Shown here piece by piece: positions 25,733 through 34,265 of a stretch of DNA of 64,000 nt. Below the pieces are notes generated by a model, which worked only from the letters and a program-made list of their open reading frames with translations, searched no databases and was not told the origin of the DNA. The position numbers and the translations under genes are program-made. Position 1 is the stretch's first letter. Each line of letters starts with the position of its first letter. The DNA is from CAWAHD01 sp963781785. Its GTDB lineage: Bacteria; Planctomycetota; Planctomycetia; Isosphaerales; Isosphaeraceae. Location: the NCBI GenBank assembly GCA_963781785.1, contig CAWAHD010000002.1, forward strand, positions 1,364,001 to 1,428,000, given 5' to 3'.

Positions 25733-28003
25733 TCAGGTCGCGCTTGCCGCCAGGGCCAGCCGCTCGTCGCTCTCCTCGTGGCCCAGGCTCTTCCGCGGTA
25801 CGAGCGAGACCGGTTCGTAACCGTAGCTCGACCAGTTGTTGATATCGTGGGTCAGACCATTGAAGACCACGCCGGCGATGACCACGTGCGACTGCTCGAG
25901 CATTCCCTTGGCGCGGTGCAGGGTCGTCAGCTCCAGCGAGCCGGAGCGAACGACCAGAAGCGAGGCATCGACGATCCGGCCCAGCACCCGGCAGTCGGCC
26001 AGGCCGAGCACTGCGGGTCCGTCGAGGACGACGCGATCGTAATGGTGTGCCAGTGCGATCAAGAGTTGCCGCAACTCGAGCGTGCCCAGGATCTCGATCG
26101 GGATCGACCGCGTGTCGCCGGTGGGGATGAAATCGAGATTCGGGATCTCGGTGTGGCGGACGGTGCACTGCCAGGGAAGCTCGCCCTTGAGCACGTCGAC
26201 GAGCCCGTGAATCTCCTCCCCGGGCTCGGGCTCGATGAAGACGTCGGCCAGGCTGGGGCGGCGGAGGTCGACGTCCAGGAGCAAGGTGCGCTCGCCGGCC
26301 TTGGCGCAGGTGGCGGCGAGGTTCAACGCCGTGGTGCTCTTGCCCTCGCCCGCCTTGGCACTCGTCACCAGCAAGGTGACGATGGGCCCGCGCTTGTCGG
26401 CGATGCCCAAGAGGCTGGCGCGCACGTTGCGGTAGGCGTCGGCCTCGATCGAATCGGGCGTCGCCGGTGTCCACAAATGGCCGCCGCGGTGCGTGAGCGC
26501 CGTCCGTCTGATCCGCGGGACCACGCCCAGTAGCGGCAGCGTCAGACCGTGCGACACGTGCTCGGGAACCTTCACCGAATGGTCGACATGCTCCAGCAGG
26601 CACACCAGCCCGATTCCCAGGCCCATGCTCGCGACCAGGCCAAGCGCAATCAAGAGCGGCCGGTTGGGCTTGATCGGCACGGTCGGCTCGACCACGCTCG
26701 GCGGGATCTTGACGCAATCGCTGTTGATCACCTGGCTCTTGAGGATCTCAAATTCCGCCAGCTTCTCGTCCATCCGCACGAGCTGCTTGGACTTCTCCTC
26801 CCGATCTTTCAAGAGAGCCAGGACCTTCAGATGATCGGGCATCGACTCCTGCATCCGGGCCAAGAGCGATTCCTGCTCGGCGCGGTCGACCTCTTCCTCA
26901 CGGCGGTACTGGTCCAGGATCAGCTCGGTCGGCGCCCTCAGACTCGGCTTCTTGAACGCTTGCAGCTCTTCCATCTCGTCGAGCACGCCGTTCAAATACC
27001 GGGACACTCTCCTGGCGGTCGGGTCCTGGTTGAAGTTGCGCGCCCCAGCCTTGATCTGATCGAGAGCCTGCTCGAGCTGACGCTTCTTCATGCGCAGCTC
27101 CGCGAGCCGTCCCGCCCGCGCATGGTCGGCAGGATCGAAGTCGATCTTGGGAAACATCTGGGCCATCATCGTCTGCTGATGGAATTCATTGAGCCGAAGC
27201 TGCTTCTGCGCCATGATCGATCCCAGGGCGACGTACCGCTCTTCGAGAATATTTCGTCCCCCTGGACCGATGGTCCGAGTTTTCTTCATGACCTCTTCAA
27301 TCTGGCCATCCAGCGCCTTCGACGATTTCTCGAGCTCGTCCTGGCGATTCTTGGCGTAGACGCCCGTGTTCTCGAGCTTGACTCTGATATCGCGTCTCGC
27401 CTGGAACTGAAACTCGACGAGGAGCGTTTCCAGCAGTTTCTTGGTGCGAGCGGGGTCTCTGCCTTCGAGGGAGATGATGAACGAGTTGGTTATCTTGAGT
27501 CGCTGCACGCCCAGGGTCCGGAACAGCTCGGAGGCCGGGTCTGCGTACTGGGCCGCGATGGGGGCGATGCTCGGATCTCTCATCACCTCCTCGGCGAGCC
27601 GAGGGCTACGGAGCAGGACTTCCTGGTTGGCAACATAGTTGGTGGCGCTCGCTGGGTCGCGCCGGCCCGGATCATGCGTCATGAGCGCCGACAGACCATT
27701 GTCGATCTCGGGCGGGTAAATCTCGATCTGGGCCCTGGCCATGTAGACCGGCGGGAGCTTGAGCACCATGATCGACGACGCGACCGCCAGGGGCACAGCG
27801 ACAGCCAGGGCCATCCAGAAGCGGCGCCTGAGCGCCTGGAAATAGTTTGAGGTGGTCTTGGCCGCGGCCGGATTGATCGAGAGCGGAGACACAACTTGAG
27901 CCGGGACGGCCGCGGCGCGGTGGCTCGGGACGGGCGGAGCGTGATACTCTCTCTGGATCTGGACTGAGTCCATGGTCGCGCTCGTCTCGGATTGGGAAGT
28001 CAT
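25733..28003 (-). CDS. Wzz/BY-kinase polysaccharide chain-length and export protein
   Basis: The protein has 756 residues from ATG 28003, which overlaps the stop of the upstream gene as ATGA. Two membrane helices flank a Wzz-like periplasmic region: one at about 60-80 (FWMALAVAVPLAVASSIMVL) and one near 460 (LLIALGLVASMGLGIGLVCL). Between them lies a long coiled-coil region. The cytoplasmic domain is a bacterial tyrosine-kinase type ATPase: Walker A SAKAGEGKST at about 548-557, Walker A' LLLDVDLRRP, Walker B RVVLDGP. The C-terminal tail has only the two Tyr of SSYGYEP and no tyrosine cluster, so autophosphorylation in trans may be limited. It controls polymer length and export. Confidence 0.9.
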   Translation of the reverse strand: MTSQSETSATMDSVQIQREYHAPPVPSHRAAAVPAQVVSPLSINPAAAKTTSNYFQALRRRFWMALAVAVPLAVASSIMVLKLPPVYMARAQIEIYPPEIDNGLSALMTHDPGRRDPASATNYVANQEVLLRSPRLAEEVMRDPSIAPIAAQYADPASELFRTLGVQRLKITNSFIISLEGRDPARTKKLLETLLVEFQFQARRDIRVKLENTGVYAKNRQDELEKSSKALDGQIEEVMKKTRTIGPGGRNILEERYVALGSIMAQKQLRLNEFHQQTMMAQMFPKIDFDPADHARAGRLAELRMKKRQLEQALDQIKAGARNFNQDPTARRVSRYLNGVLDEMEELQAFKKPSLRAPTELILDQYRREEEVDRAEQESLLARMQESMPDHLKVLALLKDREEKSKQLVRMDEKLAEFEILKSQVINSDCVKIPPSVVEPTVPIKPNRPLLIALGLVASMGLGIGLVCLLEHVDHSVKVPEHVSHGLTLPLLGVVPRIRRTALTHRGGHLWTPATPDSIEADAYRNVRASLLGIADKRGPIVTLLVTSAKAGEGKSTTALNLAATCAKAGERTLLLDVDLRRPSLADVFIEPEPGEEIHGLVDVLKGELPWQCTVRHTEIPNLDFIPTGDTRSIPIEILGTLELRQLLIALAHHYDRVVLDGPAVLGLADCRVLGRIVDASLLVVRSGSLELTTLHRAKGMLEQSHVVIAGVVFNGLTHDINNWSSYGYEPVSLVPRKSLGHEESDERLALAASAT

Positions 28004-29751
28004 CCTCTGGCCCCGGAAGCCGGGCGGGCCCACGAATCGGCAGCAGGCCGGGAGGGCCCCCTGGGCTCTCCGTGTCCGCCCAGAATCTGCACGCTCCGGG
28101 CCAGCGCTCGTCCCACGACCAGAACCCACAAGCCCAGGCCGCGAGGACGCGGTTTTTCTTCATCCGGAGTCAGCCGGGCGGGCCCGGACTGCACCTCGGC
28201 CGTCTCGGGCCCGTTTCCGGTTCTTACGGTGGAATCGGCTTGAAACCGTTCCAGCCGATCGGCCAGCGCCTGCGACAGGCGCTGCACGTAGCGAAAGGCG
28301 ATGTCAGCCGCGGTCGAGGAACCCACCGGCAGCCCCAGACTGACGGTGAGCCACAAGTCCCGGCCCGAGGAAAGTCGAAAGATGGCCGAGGGACCCGACA
28401 CCAGCTCGGCCAGGATGGCCGCTTTGCGCGGATTGTCCATGGGCGACGCCACCGGCGTACCATCGTGCCCGCAGGCGATCTGCACCAGATTGCAGCCCAG
28501 CGCCTGGGCCGCCTGGTCCATGATCTCGTAGGCGGCCCTGGCCGTCGTGGAGACCTCGATGCGCTGGATCGCCTCCCAGGCGAGCTTGGCGGCCTCGCGC
28601 TCCTGCCGCTTCCGCGCCAGTCTTTCGTGCAGGTCGTCGCGCAGGTTGGAAAGCTCATCCCGGCGGCTCGTGACCACCAGCAAGAACACCAGGCACCCGG
28701 AGATCCCCAGGACCAGCGTCAAGTATTCATTGCGGAGGGCGACCCCCAGCATCACGGCTCCGCACAGGAAGCCCGAGAAGCAGTAAAGCATGAGCGCGGC
28801 CTGGCGAGGGTTGAGCCCCAGCCCGATCAAGAGGTGGTGGACGTGCCGCCGATCGGCCGCACTCACTGGCAGGTTGCGCACCCACCGCCGGAAAATTGCC
28901 ATAGCTGTATCCGAGATCGGCAGGCCCATCGCCAGGATCGGAAACAGGATCGAGATCGCGGAGGGACCCTCCAGCGATCCTTCGACCCCGATCACGCCGA
29001 TCAACAGGCCGATCAGCATCGCGCCGGAATCGCCCAGGAAAATGCAGGCCGGATGCCAGTTGTACAAGAGGAAACCGGCCAGGCTGCCCGCCAGAGCGAC
29101 CGCCAGGACCGCCACCGCGAAGTTCTCGTTGTGGATCGCCACCAGCGTCAAGGTGCCGCTGACCAAGAGGCCGACGCCGGAGGCCAGGCCGTCCATGCCA
29201 TCGATCAGGTTCCAGATGTTCATGCACGCCAGGAACCAGAACAGCGTGACCAGCAGGCTGGGCAGCGCCAGCTCGACGGGAAAACCGAGGACACTGAACC
29301 GGGTGCTGGGAAAGCCAAGGTCGATGTTCAGGTTGAGGACTTCGATCGTCTGGATCCGGATGCCCCCCAGGTAGAGCGCGAGGACGGCAAGCGCCTGCCC
29401 GAGCAGCTTCATCCGCGGCCCGATCGACCGCGTATCGTCGATGAAACCCACAACCAGGATGACGAGCGCCGCCACCAGGATGGGCCAGTGATCGGGCGCA
29501 CCCAGCTCGACGGCCGCGCGCTCCCGCAAGGGCGCGTACATGAAGGTGAGGAGCGTGCCGGAGGCGACTCCCAGTGCCAGGGCGAAGCCTCCCAGCCGGG
29601 GAACCGCGCCGTGGTGCAGCCGCCGGAACTGGTCGGGCCGATCGATGGCGCCGACCCACCCGGCAATCCAGGTCACCAGCGGCGTCGACAGCACGCACCC
29701 CGTCATCGCCACTGCGAAGATCATCAGGTAAACATTGGAGATCATCGTCAT
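28000..29751 (-). CDS. WecA/MraY-family undecaprenyl-phosphate sugar-1-phosphate transferase with C-terminal extension
   Basis: This 583-residue membrane protein probably starts polysaccharide assembly by loading a sugar phosphate on undecaprenyl phosphate. Family motifs: DRPDQFRRLHHGAVPRLGG near the N-terminus, ALVILVVGFIDDTRSIGPR with the metal-binding Asp pair, NIWNLIDGMDGLASGVGLL, CIFLGDSGAMLIG, and RRHVHHLLIGLGLN. About ten membrane helices end near residue 380. The remaining 200 residues are soluble: a helical stretch (LRDDLHERLARKRQER) and an alpha-beta region that resembles a GAF-like fold. Normal WecA lacks this part. An ATG at 29745 or 29805 is also possible. It is the first enzyme step of the long minus-strand operon. 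Confidence 0.9.
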   Translation of the reverse strand: MTMISNVYLMIFAVAMTGCVLSTPLVTWIAGWVGAIDRPDQFRRLHHGAVPRLGGFALALGVASGTLLTFMYAPLRERAAVELGAPDHWPILVAALVILVVGFIDDTRSIGPRMKLLGQALAVLALYLGGIRIQTIEVLNLNIDLGFPSTRFSVLGFPVELALPSLLVTLFWFLACMNIWNLIDGMDGLASGVGLLVSGTLTLVAIHNENFAVAVLAVALAGSLAGFLLYNWHPACIFLGDSGAMLIGLLIGVIGVEGSLEGPSAISILFPILAMGLPISDTAMAIFRRWVRNLPVSAADRRHVHHLLIGLGLNPRQAALMLYCFSGFLCGAVMLGVALRNEYLTLVLGISGCLVFLLVVTSRRDELSNLRDDLHERLARKRQEREAAKLAWEAIQRIEVSTTARAAYEIMDQAAQALGCNLVQIACGHDGTPVASPMDNPRKAAILAELVSGPSAIFRLSSGRDLWLTVSLGLPVGSSTAADIAFRYVQRLSQALADRLERFQADSTVRTGNGPETAEVQSGPARLTPDEEKPRPRGLGLWVLVVGRALARSVQILGGHGEPRGPSRPAADSWARPASGARG

Positions 29752-29974
29752 CCGTGACTCGTGCGGGTGCAACAGATCCCAAGAATCCGTCTCAGGCGAG
29801 GGCATCCGGGCTGGGGCAGTATCACCCTTAATGCCCATCCGGTCAAGGCGGATTCGCGGCGCGTGTGGCTGGGCGACTGGTAGCGCGAGGCAATCCGGGA
29901 GGGCGAGGCGGCCAGCTACCACGCCACGTTGCCATCTTGTTGTCAGCCTTGGACTTGTGTGTGAGAGCCAGCGC

Positions 29975-30733
29975 TCATGCAGGGATTGCCACGGTGCTCC
30001 AGGGGGCCACGGGCAGAGGCCGCCTGTCTGTCGCCTTGGTTTCCCCGTCGAAGATCTGGTAGTCGTGCGATTCCAGAAACCGGGTGACTGCTCGCTCGCT
30101 CGAGGGAATGACTTCGCACAGGACGACCGGTCGGACCGTCTCGAACAACCGGCGGCCGCCAAGCAGCACTTCGAGCTCCGCTCCTTCGACATCGATCTTT
30201 ACCACCCTGGGCGCCGGCTGCTGTTCCAGCAGCCAGTCGAGCGTCACGGCAACGACCGATTGCTCTTCACGAGTGCCCCCGGTCTGCGTGGTGCCGAACT
30301 CGGCCAGGTAGTTCGCCGCCCTCGAGCGGTGGGCCAGGCAGAGCGTTCGAATCGCGACACGGGCGGCGACCGCCGCCGGTACAACCCGCACCGGCGCCGA
30401 GGTTTTGGGCTGTTCGACGGTGCTCCGGCGGAGAAGCTGGACCAGCCAGGCATCCGGCTCGAGGGAAACCACGAGTCCACCCGAGCCCGCCCTGCTGGCG
30501 GCAGCGAAGGAAAACAGTCCGACATTGGCGCCGATGTCCCAGACGACATCACCCGGCTGGACAACCTCTCTGACCAGGTCCAAGAGGACGGTATCCACCG
30601 AATCCATTGACCGGAACAGGTAGCGCAGACCGGCCGACGGGGTCACATGGAGGGGTGCTCGGGCAAATTCGGCCGGTAGCCGCCGCCGAATCACCCAATC
30701 GCGAGTGCAGTGCTCGATCATGCCGCGCAGCAC
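29975..30733 (-). CDS. FkbM-family methyltransferase
   Basis: This 252-residue SAM-dependent methyltransferase has the SAM-binding VVWDIGANVGLFSFAAASRA, the acidic loop SLEPDAWLVQLLRR, and VVKIDVEGAELEVLLGGRRL, which is diagnostic for FkbM enzymes. These methylate sugar or other hydroxyl groups, often in polysaccharide clusters. The start is decided by the ribosome binding site: AAGGAGG lies 7 bases before the GTG at 30733. The ATG four codons downstream and the long upstream frame are less likely. It is upstream of and co-oriented with the polysaccharide operon, separated from it by about 220 bases. Confidence 0.88.
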   Translation of the reverse strand: MLRGMIEHCTRDWVIRRRLPAEFARAPLHVTPSAGLRYLFRSMDSVDTVLLDLVREVVQPGDVVWDIGANVGLFSFAAASRAGSGGLVVSLEPDAWLVQLLRRSTVEQPKTSAPVRVVPAAVAARVAIRTLCLAHRSRAANYLAEFGTTQTGGTREEQSVVAVTLDWLLEQQPAPRVVKIDVEGAELEVLLGGRRLFETVRPVVLCEVIPSSERAVTRFLESHDYQIFDGETKATDRRPLPVAPWSTVAIPA

Positions 30734-31049
30734 GGGGTATCCTCCTTGATGAAGCTTCGAGCGTGCCAGGGCAGCAGCCCATAGAAGGCGATGCGAAACA
30801 AAATACAGCGATTCCCGGATTAGGCAATCGAGTTTTCCGTTTTCTCCCCGGGTGCCGGACGCCGAAGCCTTCGACCGGATTCTTCTCGCCGGCTCGGCCT
30901 GGCGGATAGACTGAGAGAGCCGCGAATGGATAAGATGGGCAAGATTCGATCCCGCGTGGACGGGGGATCGATCGGCGATCGTCCGCGTGCGCCTTTCTTC
31001 GAACTGCCCTCGGAGCGGCTGGGAATTGCTCTTTCGGCCCAGGACCACC
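30734..31049. other. Intergenic region between divergent fkbM-type and EcsC genes
   Basis: About 316 bases lie between two divergent genes, so promoters in both directions are expected here. I see no clear -35/-10 pair and no repeat. AAGGAGG of the fkbM-type gene lies at its left edge. Confidence 0.4.
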
Positions 31050-32441
31050 ATGAGCACTGCCATCAAAGCTGCTGGACCGAAACGAAGAAAGACCGCCAAG
31101 GCGGAGTTGACGGAGTACGAGTCGAAGCAGGTCGAGGATATCGCGCACTGGAAGTCGAGGCCTCCGAACCCGCTGGACGAGATCGCCAAGAAGATCACGG
31201 AGCCCGTGGCGCACTGGGTCGAGAAAGTGATACCCGATGCGGTCATCAGGGCGGCGATCGAAAAGGCGTACGACATCTCCCAGCGGGTTGCCGGTCAGGA
31301 GGATATCAAGCGCCAGGCCGGCGTGACGGATCTGGCCGAGCTCAAGAAAAAGCCGCTGGAAGAGTGTGACCAGCTCGCCTTCCAGGTGAGCCGGTTCGCT
31401 AACGCATGGGCGCTGGCGGAAGGCATAGCGACCGGTGCGGGTGGTTTCCTGACCACCGTGATTGACGGTTTCCTGCTCTTTGTGCTCACGCTTCGGACGA
31501 TCATGCGCATCGGCCATTGTTACGGATATTCGCTTGACCACCGGAGAGACCAGGCATTCGTGCTGGGAGTGTACTTGACCGCGATGTCGGGGACACTGCA
31601 CACGAAACGGTGCCGGCTGGAAGCGCTCAAGGAAATGGAAGAACTGCTCATTTCCGAGACCCAGCGCGAGATCCTCGCCGAGGAATTGCTGGCGTTCGTG
31701 TTTCAGCTCGAGATCTTCGAGGAGGTGCCGGGGATCGGTGCGATCTCGGGGGCGTTGTTGAACATTGGCGTGATGCGGCGCGTCGAGAGGACCACGCGGC
31801 GGGTGTTCCAGGAGCGCTGGCTTCGCGACAACGGCAAGGTGCACGCGATTGCCCCGGCGCCGGCTCACGAGCGGGCCGTCGCGCGCGGCTGGGCGGGCGT
31901 GCTAAAGCGGGCGGCCTACTCGGGTTGTTATGGCGTCGGGTTCGCCGCGGCGCTGCCGGCCACGATTTTGGCATCGGTCTTTTGGCCGATGGATAACGCC
32001 TTGACGCAGGGCGCGCGGGACGGCGCTGCCGCAGCCGCACGATCGGCCGAGAGAGTGGTCGGGCGGGCGCCGCAAGCTCGCGGCGGCCAGGAGACCTTCG
32101 CGGAAGAGGGGGGCACTCGTTCCGGCCATCTAGATCCGGAGCGCGACGACAGATCGGCAGTAGGAAATCAGGCGTCGGCGGCCGCCACTCGGACGCCGGC
32201 AATCCAAAACACCAAGCCGGCTTGCCCTCGATCCAGCACGGCGATACAATCCCGCCCGTTCCTTCGGAAACCGGCCTCGCAGTCGCGGCGGCGAGAGAGC
32301 GCCGACTCGTCTCACTTCCATCGAGTACGCACAATCACGGCCGAAAAGGCGCAGACCGCAATCACGGCGGGTCGGGCGGGTCGACGAGCCCACCGGACCG
32401 GTCCGTTGGGGTCAGCCGTCAGTCGAAGGAAGGCAGATTGA
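31050..32441 (+). CDS. EcsC-family protein
   Basis: From ATG 31050 (MSTAIKAAGPKRRKTAKAEL) the formal frame has 463 residues. The EcsC domain covers about residues 20-300: a lysine-rich start, WVEKVIPDAVIRAAIEKAYD, the glycine-rich hydrophobic stretch GIATGAGGFLTTVIDGFLLF, and LRTIMRIGHCYGYSL. A second hydrophobic hairpin (YGVGFAAALPATILASVFWP) comes near 295-315. EcsC proteins are membrane-associated and of uncertain role. After about residue 350 the sequence turns into Arg/Pro/Ser-rich text of non-coding character. Dropping one G of the six-G run at 32108-32113 would end the protein with EEGALVPAI at a TAG at 32131-32133, which may be the true end. Confidence 0.8.
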   Translation: MSTAIKAAGPKRRKTAKAELTEYESKQVEDIAHWKSRPPNPLDEIAKKITEPVAHWVEKVIPDAVIRAAIEKAYDISQRVAGQEDIKRQAGVTDLAELKKKPLEECDQLAFQVSRFANAWALAEGIATGAGGFLTTVIDGFLLFVLTLRTIMRIGHCYGYSLDHRRDQAFVLGVYLTAMSGTLHTKRCRLEALKEMEELLISETQREILAEELLAFVFQLEIFEEVPGIGAISGALLNIGVMRRVERTTRRVFQERWLRDNGKVHAIAPAPAHERAVARGWAGVLKRAAYSGCYGVGFAAALPATILASVFWPMDNALTQGARDGAAAAARSAERVVGRAPQARGGQETFAEEGGTRSGHLDPERDDRSAVGNQASAAATRTPAIQNTKPACPRSSTAIQSRPFLRKPASQSRRRESADSSHFHRVRTITAEKAQTAITAGRAGRRAHRTGPLGSAVSRRKAD

Positions 32442-32463
32442 GGGTGTCTCCGGAGAGCCAAGG

Positions 32464-32924
32464 ATGGTCAAGCGCCTACCCCAAATGCCCGGCACGGCTG
32501 CGATTCTGCTCCTGGCCGGCATCGGTCTCTTCTCCGGGTGCGTCGAGCGGCGGTATACGATTCGAACCGATCCGCCGGGTGCGACCGTCGTGGTCAATGG
32601 CGAAGAGATCGGCCCGGCCCCGGCTTCCAAGAGCTTCGTCTACTACGGTGACCGTCAGATCAGCTTGATTCTCGACGGTTACCAGACCCAGACCGTGATT
32701 CAACCGATCAATGCACCCTGGTGGGACAATCTTTTCACCGAGTTCTTCACGGAGAACTTCCTGCCGTACAGTTTGCGAGACGAGCGCGAGTTCAAATATC
32801 AAATGGTGCCGGCCCAGTCGCCGCCGGCCGGCGAACTGCGCGATCGCGCTGAGAGCCTGCGCAGCAAGCGCAGGTCCTGCCCAAACCGCGGCGCGGTGGA
32901 ATCCTGGGCTGGCTGGGATTCTGA
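32464..32924 (+). CDS. PEGA-domain lipoprotein (frameshifted)
   Basis: The joined product has about 153 residues. The N-terminus is a lipoprotein signal with lipobox LFSGC (residues about 20-24). A PEGA-type beta segment follows: YTIRTDPPGATVVVNGEEIG and later GDRQISLILDGYQTQTVIQP. PEGA segments are extracytoplasmic and found on surface-anchored proteins. A base is missing near 32868-32870 after LRSK. With the repair the protein ends AQVLPKPRRGGILGWLGF at the TGA 32922-32924. In the uncorrected frame it runs on to 33078 with unlikely composition. Start ATG 32464; function beyond envelope location unknown. Confidence 0.78.
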
Positions 32925-33123
32925 GCCACCGCGCAGGCGCAAGCTCGTATCAATCACAAGCCATTTAGCAAAGGAATGTTACGAAATAACCAGGCGTTCC
33001 ATCGGCCACGACGAATGGCGGCTTGAGCAAAGAAACGCGAGTCCGATGGATTCAACCGATCCTTCGAGCCGATCATAAGATGAACGAACTTCGGGTAGAA
33101 CGATCCGAGCGAGGTGAACGGCC

Positions 33124-34082
33124 GTGAAGATCGCTGTGGCCGCGGTCCAGATGCCATCCGATCAACTCGACGTCTCGGCGAATCTGGCGCGGGCTGACGA
33201 CCTCTTGCGCTCGGCGCGCGACCAGGGGGTAGAGCTGGCGGTCTTGCCCGAGCTGTTCAACACGGGCTATAGCCTGTGTCCCGATTTTGGCCCGTACAGC
33301 GAGACGGCGCAAGGGCCGACGCTCTCGCACCTGAGGCAGCGGAGCCGGCAGTGGCGGATGGCCATCGCGGCGGGGTTTGTCGAGTGCGAGGGCCGGCATC
33401 TTTACGACTCGCTCGTCTTCTGCGCTCCCGACGGCGAGCTTCAGATCTATCGCAAACGCAACCTCGTGTTCTGGGAGCGATTTCGATTTCACCCCGGGCG
33501 AGCGCCGCTCATCATCCCGACCCCATGGGGGAGAGTCGGGTTTGCGATCTGCGCAGACATGATCTATCGCAAGGTCTGGAATGATTATCGGGGCCGGATC
33601 GACGCGGCCGTGATCGCAGCAGCGTGGCCCAACTTCGCCGATCGTCACTCGGGGCGCAGACACTGGCTCCTGGGCCACGTCGGGCCGCTTTCCGGATCGA
33701 TTCCCGCCAAGGTCGCGATGGATCTCGACATCCCCGTGATCTTTGCCAATCAATGCGGCGAGACCCGGACCACCATCCCCGTGCTCGGCACCCGGATCAA
33801 GGACCGGTTCGCCGGTCAGAGCAGCATCTGCGACGGCCGGCACGGCGTCCCCGTGCGCGCCGATCACCAGCCCGCACTCCTCGTAGCCCCCGTCACCCTC
33901 CACCATCAACGAGGTATGAAATCGTGGCGTTCTATGTCCCCCTCGGTCCCCGCGGCCTGCTTTTCCGGATCGGTACTTTCGTGATCGGCATCTGGGGCGG
34001 CCTGGTCTACGGCCGCGCCTGCCGGCGCCGAAATTTGGTGGCGCACAGCCATCAGCCCTTGACCATCTCCCTACCGGATTGA
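33124..34082 (+). CDS. Carbon-nitrogen hydrolase (nitrilase superfamily), frameshifted
   Basis: The joined product has about 319 residues. The GTGAACGGCC before ATG 33124 provides a weak ribosome binding site. The Glu-Lys-Cys triad is visible: Glu43 in LAVLPELFNTGY, Lys in QIYRKRNLVFWERFRF, and Cys in VGFAICADMIYRKVW. The substrate is probably an amide or nitrile; it cannot be named. The frame changes near 33890-33920, after LLVAPVTLH, where one base is missing. The natural ending contains RYEIVAFYVPLGPRGLLFRI and a hydrophobic stretch (GTFVIGIWGGLVYGRAC), so the enzyme carries an unusual C-terminal membrane-like segment. The formal frame instead stops at 33984. Confidence 0.82.
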
Positions 34083-34265
34083 TACGAATTACCAGGGACA
34101 TACGGCCTTTTCTGCGTGCTCCCGCCGCCCGGCGAGGAAGTCTGCGCTCGTATGGGCGGTCTGGGAAAAGTTTTCGGCCTCAAGTGATCCAACAGAGAGG
34201 GATATAGCCGAGCACCGGGGCAGAATTCGACGACCACGAACAGCCCCGCCCTCGAGGCAACATCT

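Noticed and set aside
23085..26717. 1210-codon minus-strand open frame
   Set aside because: Most of it is a shadow of the kinase and ligase genes; only the part after 24062 (the FHA domain) is real.
28072..29757. 561-codon plus-strand open frame opposite the WecA-like gene
   Set aside because: Gln/Arg/His-rich composition without family features; the minus-strand protein is clearly real.
33073..34101. 342-codon minus-strand open frame
   Set aside because: It is antisense to the nitrilase gene and shows no recognisable protein features.
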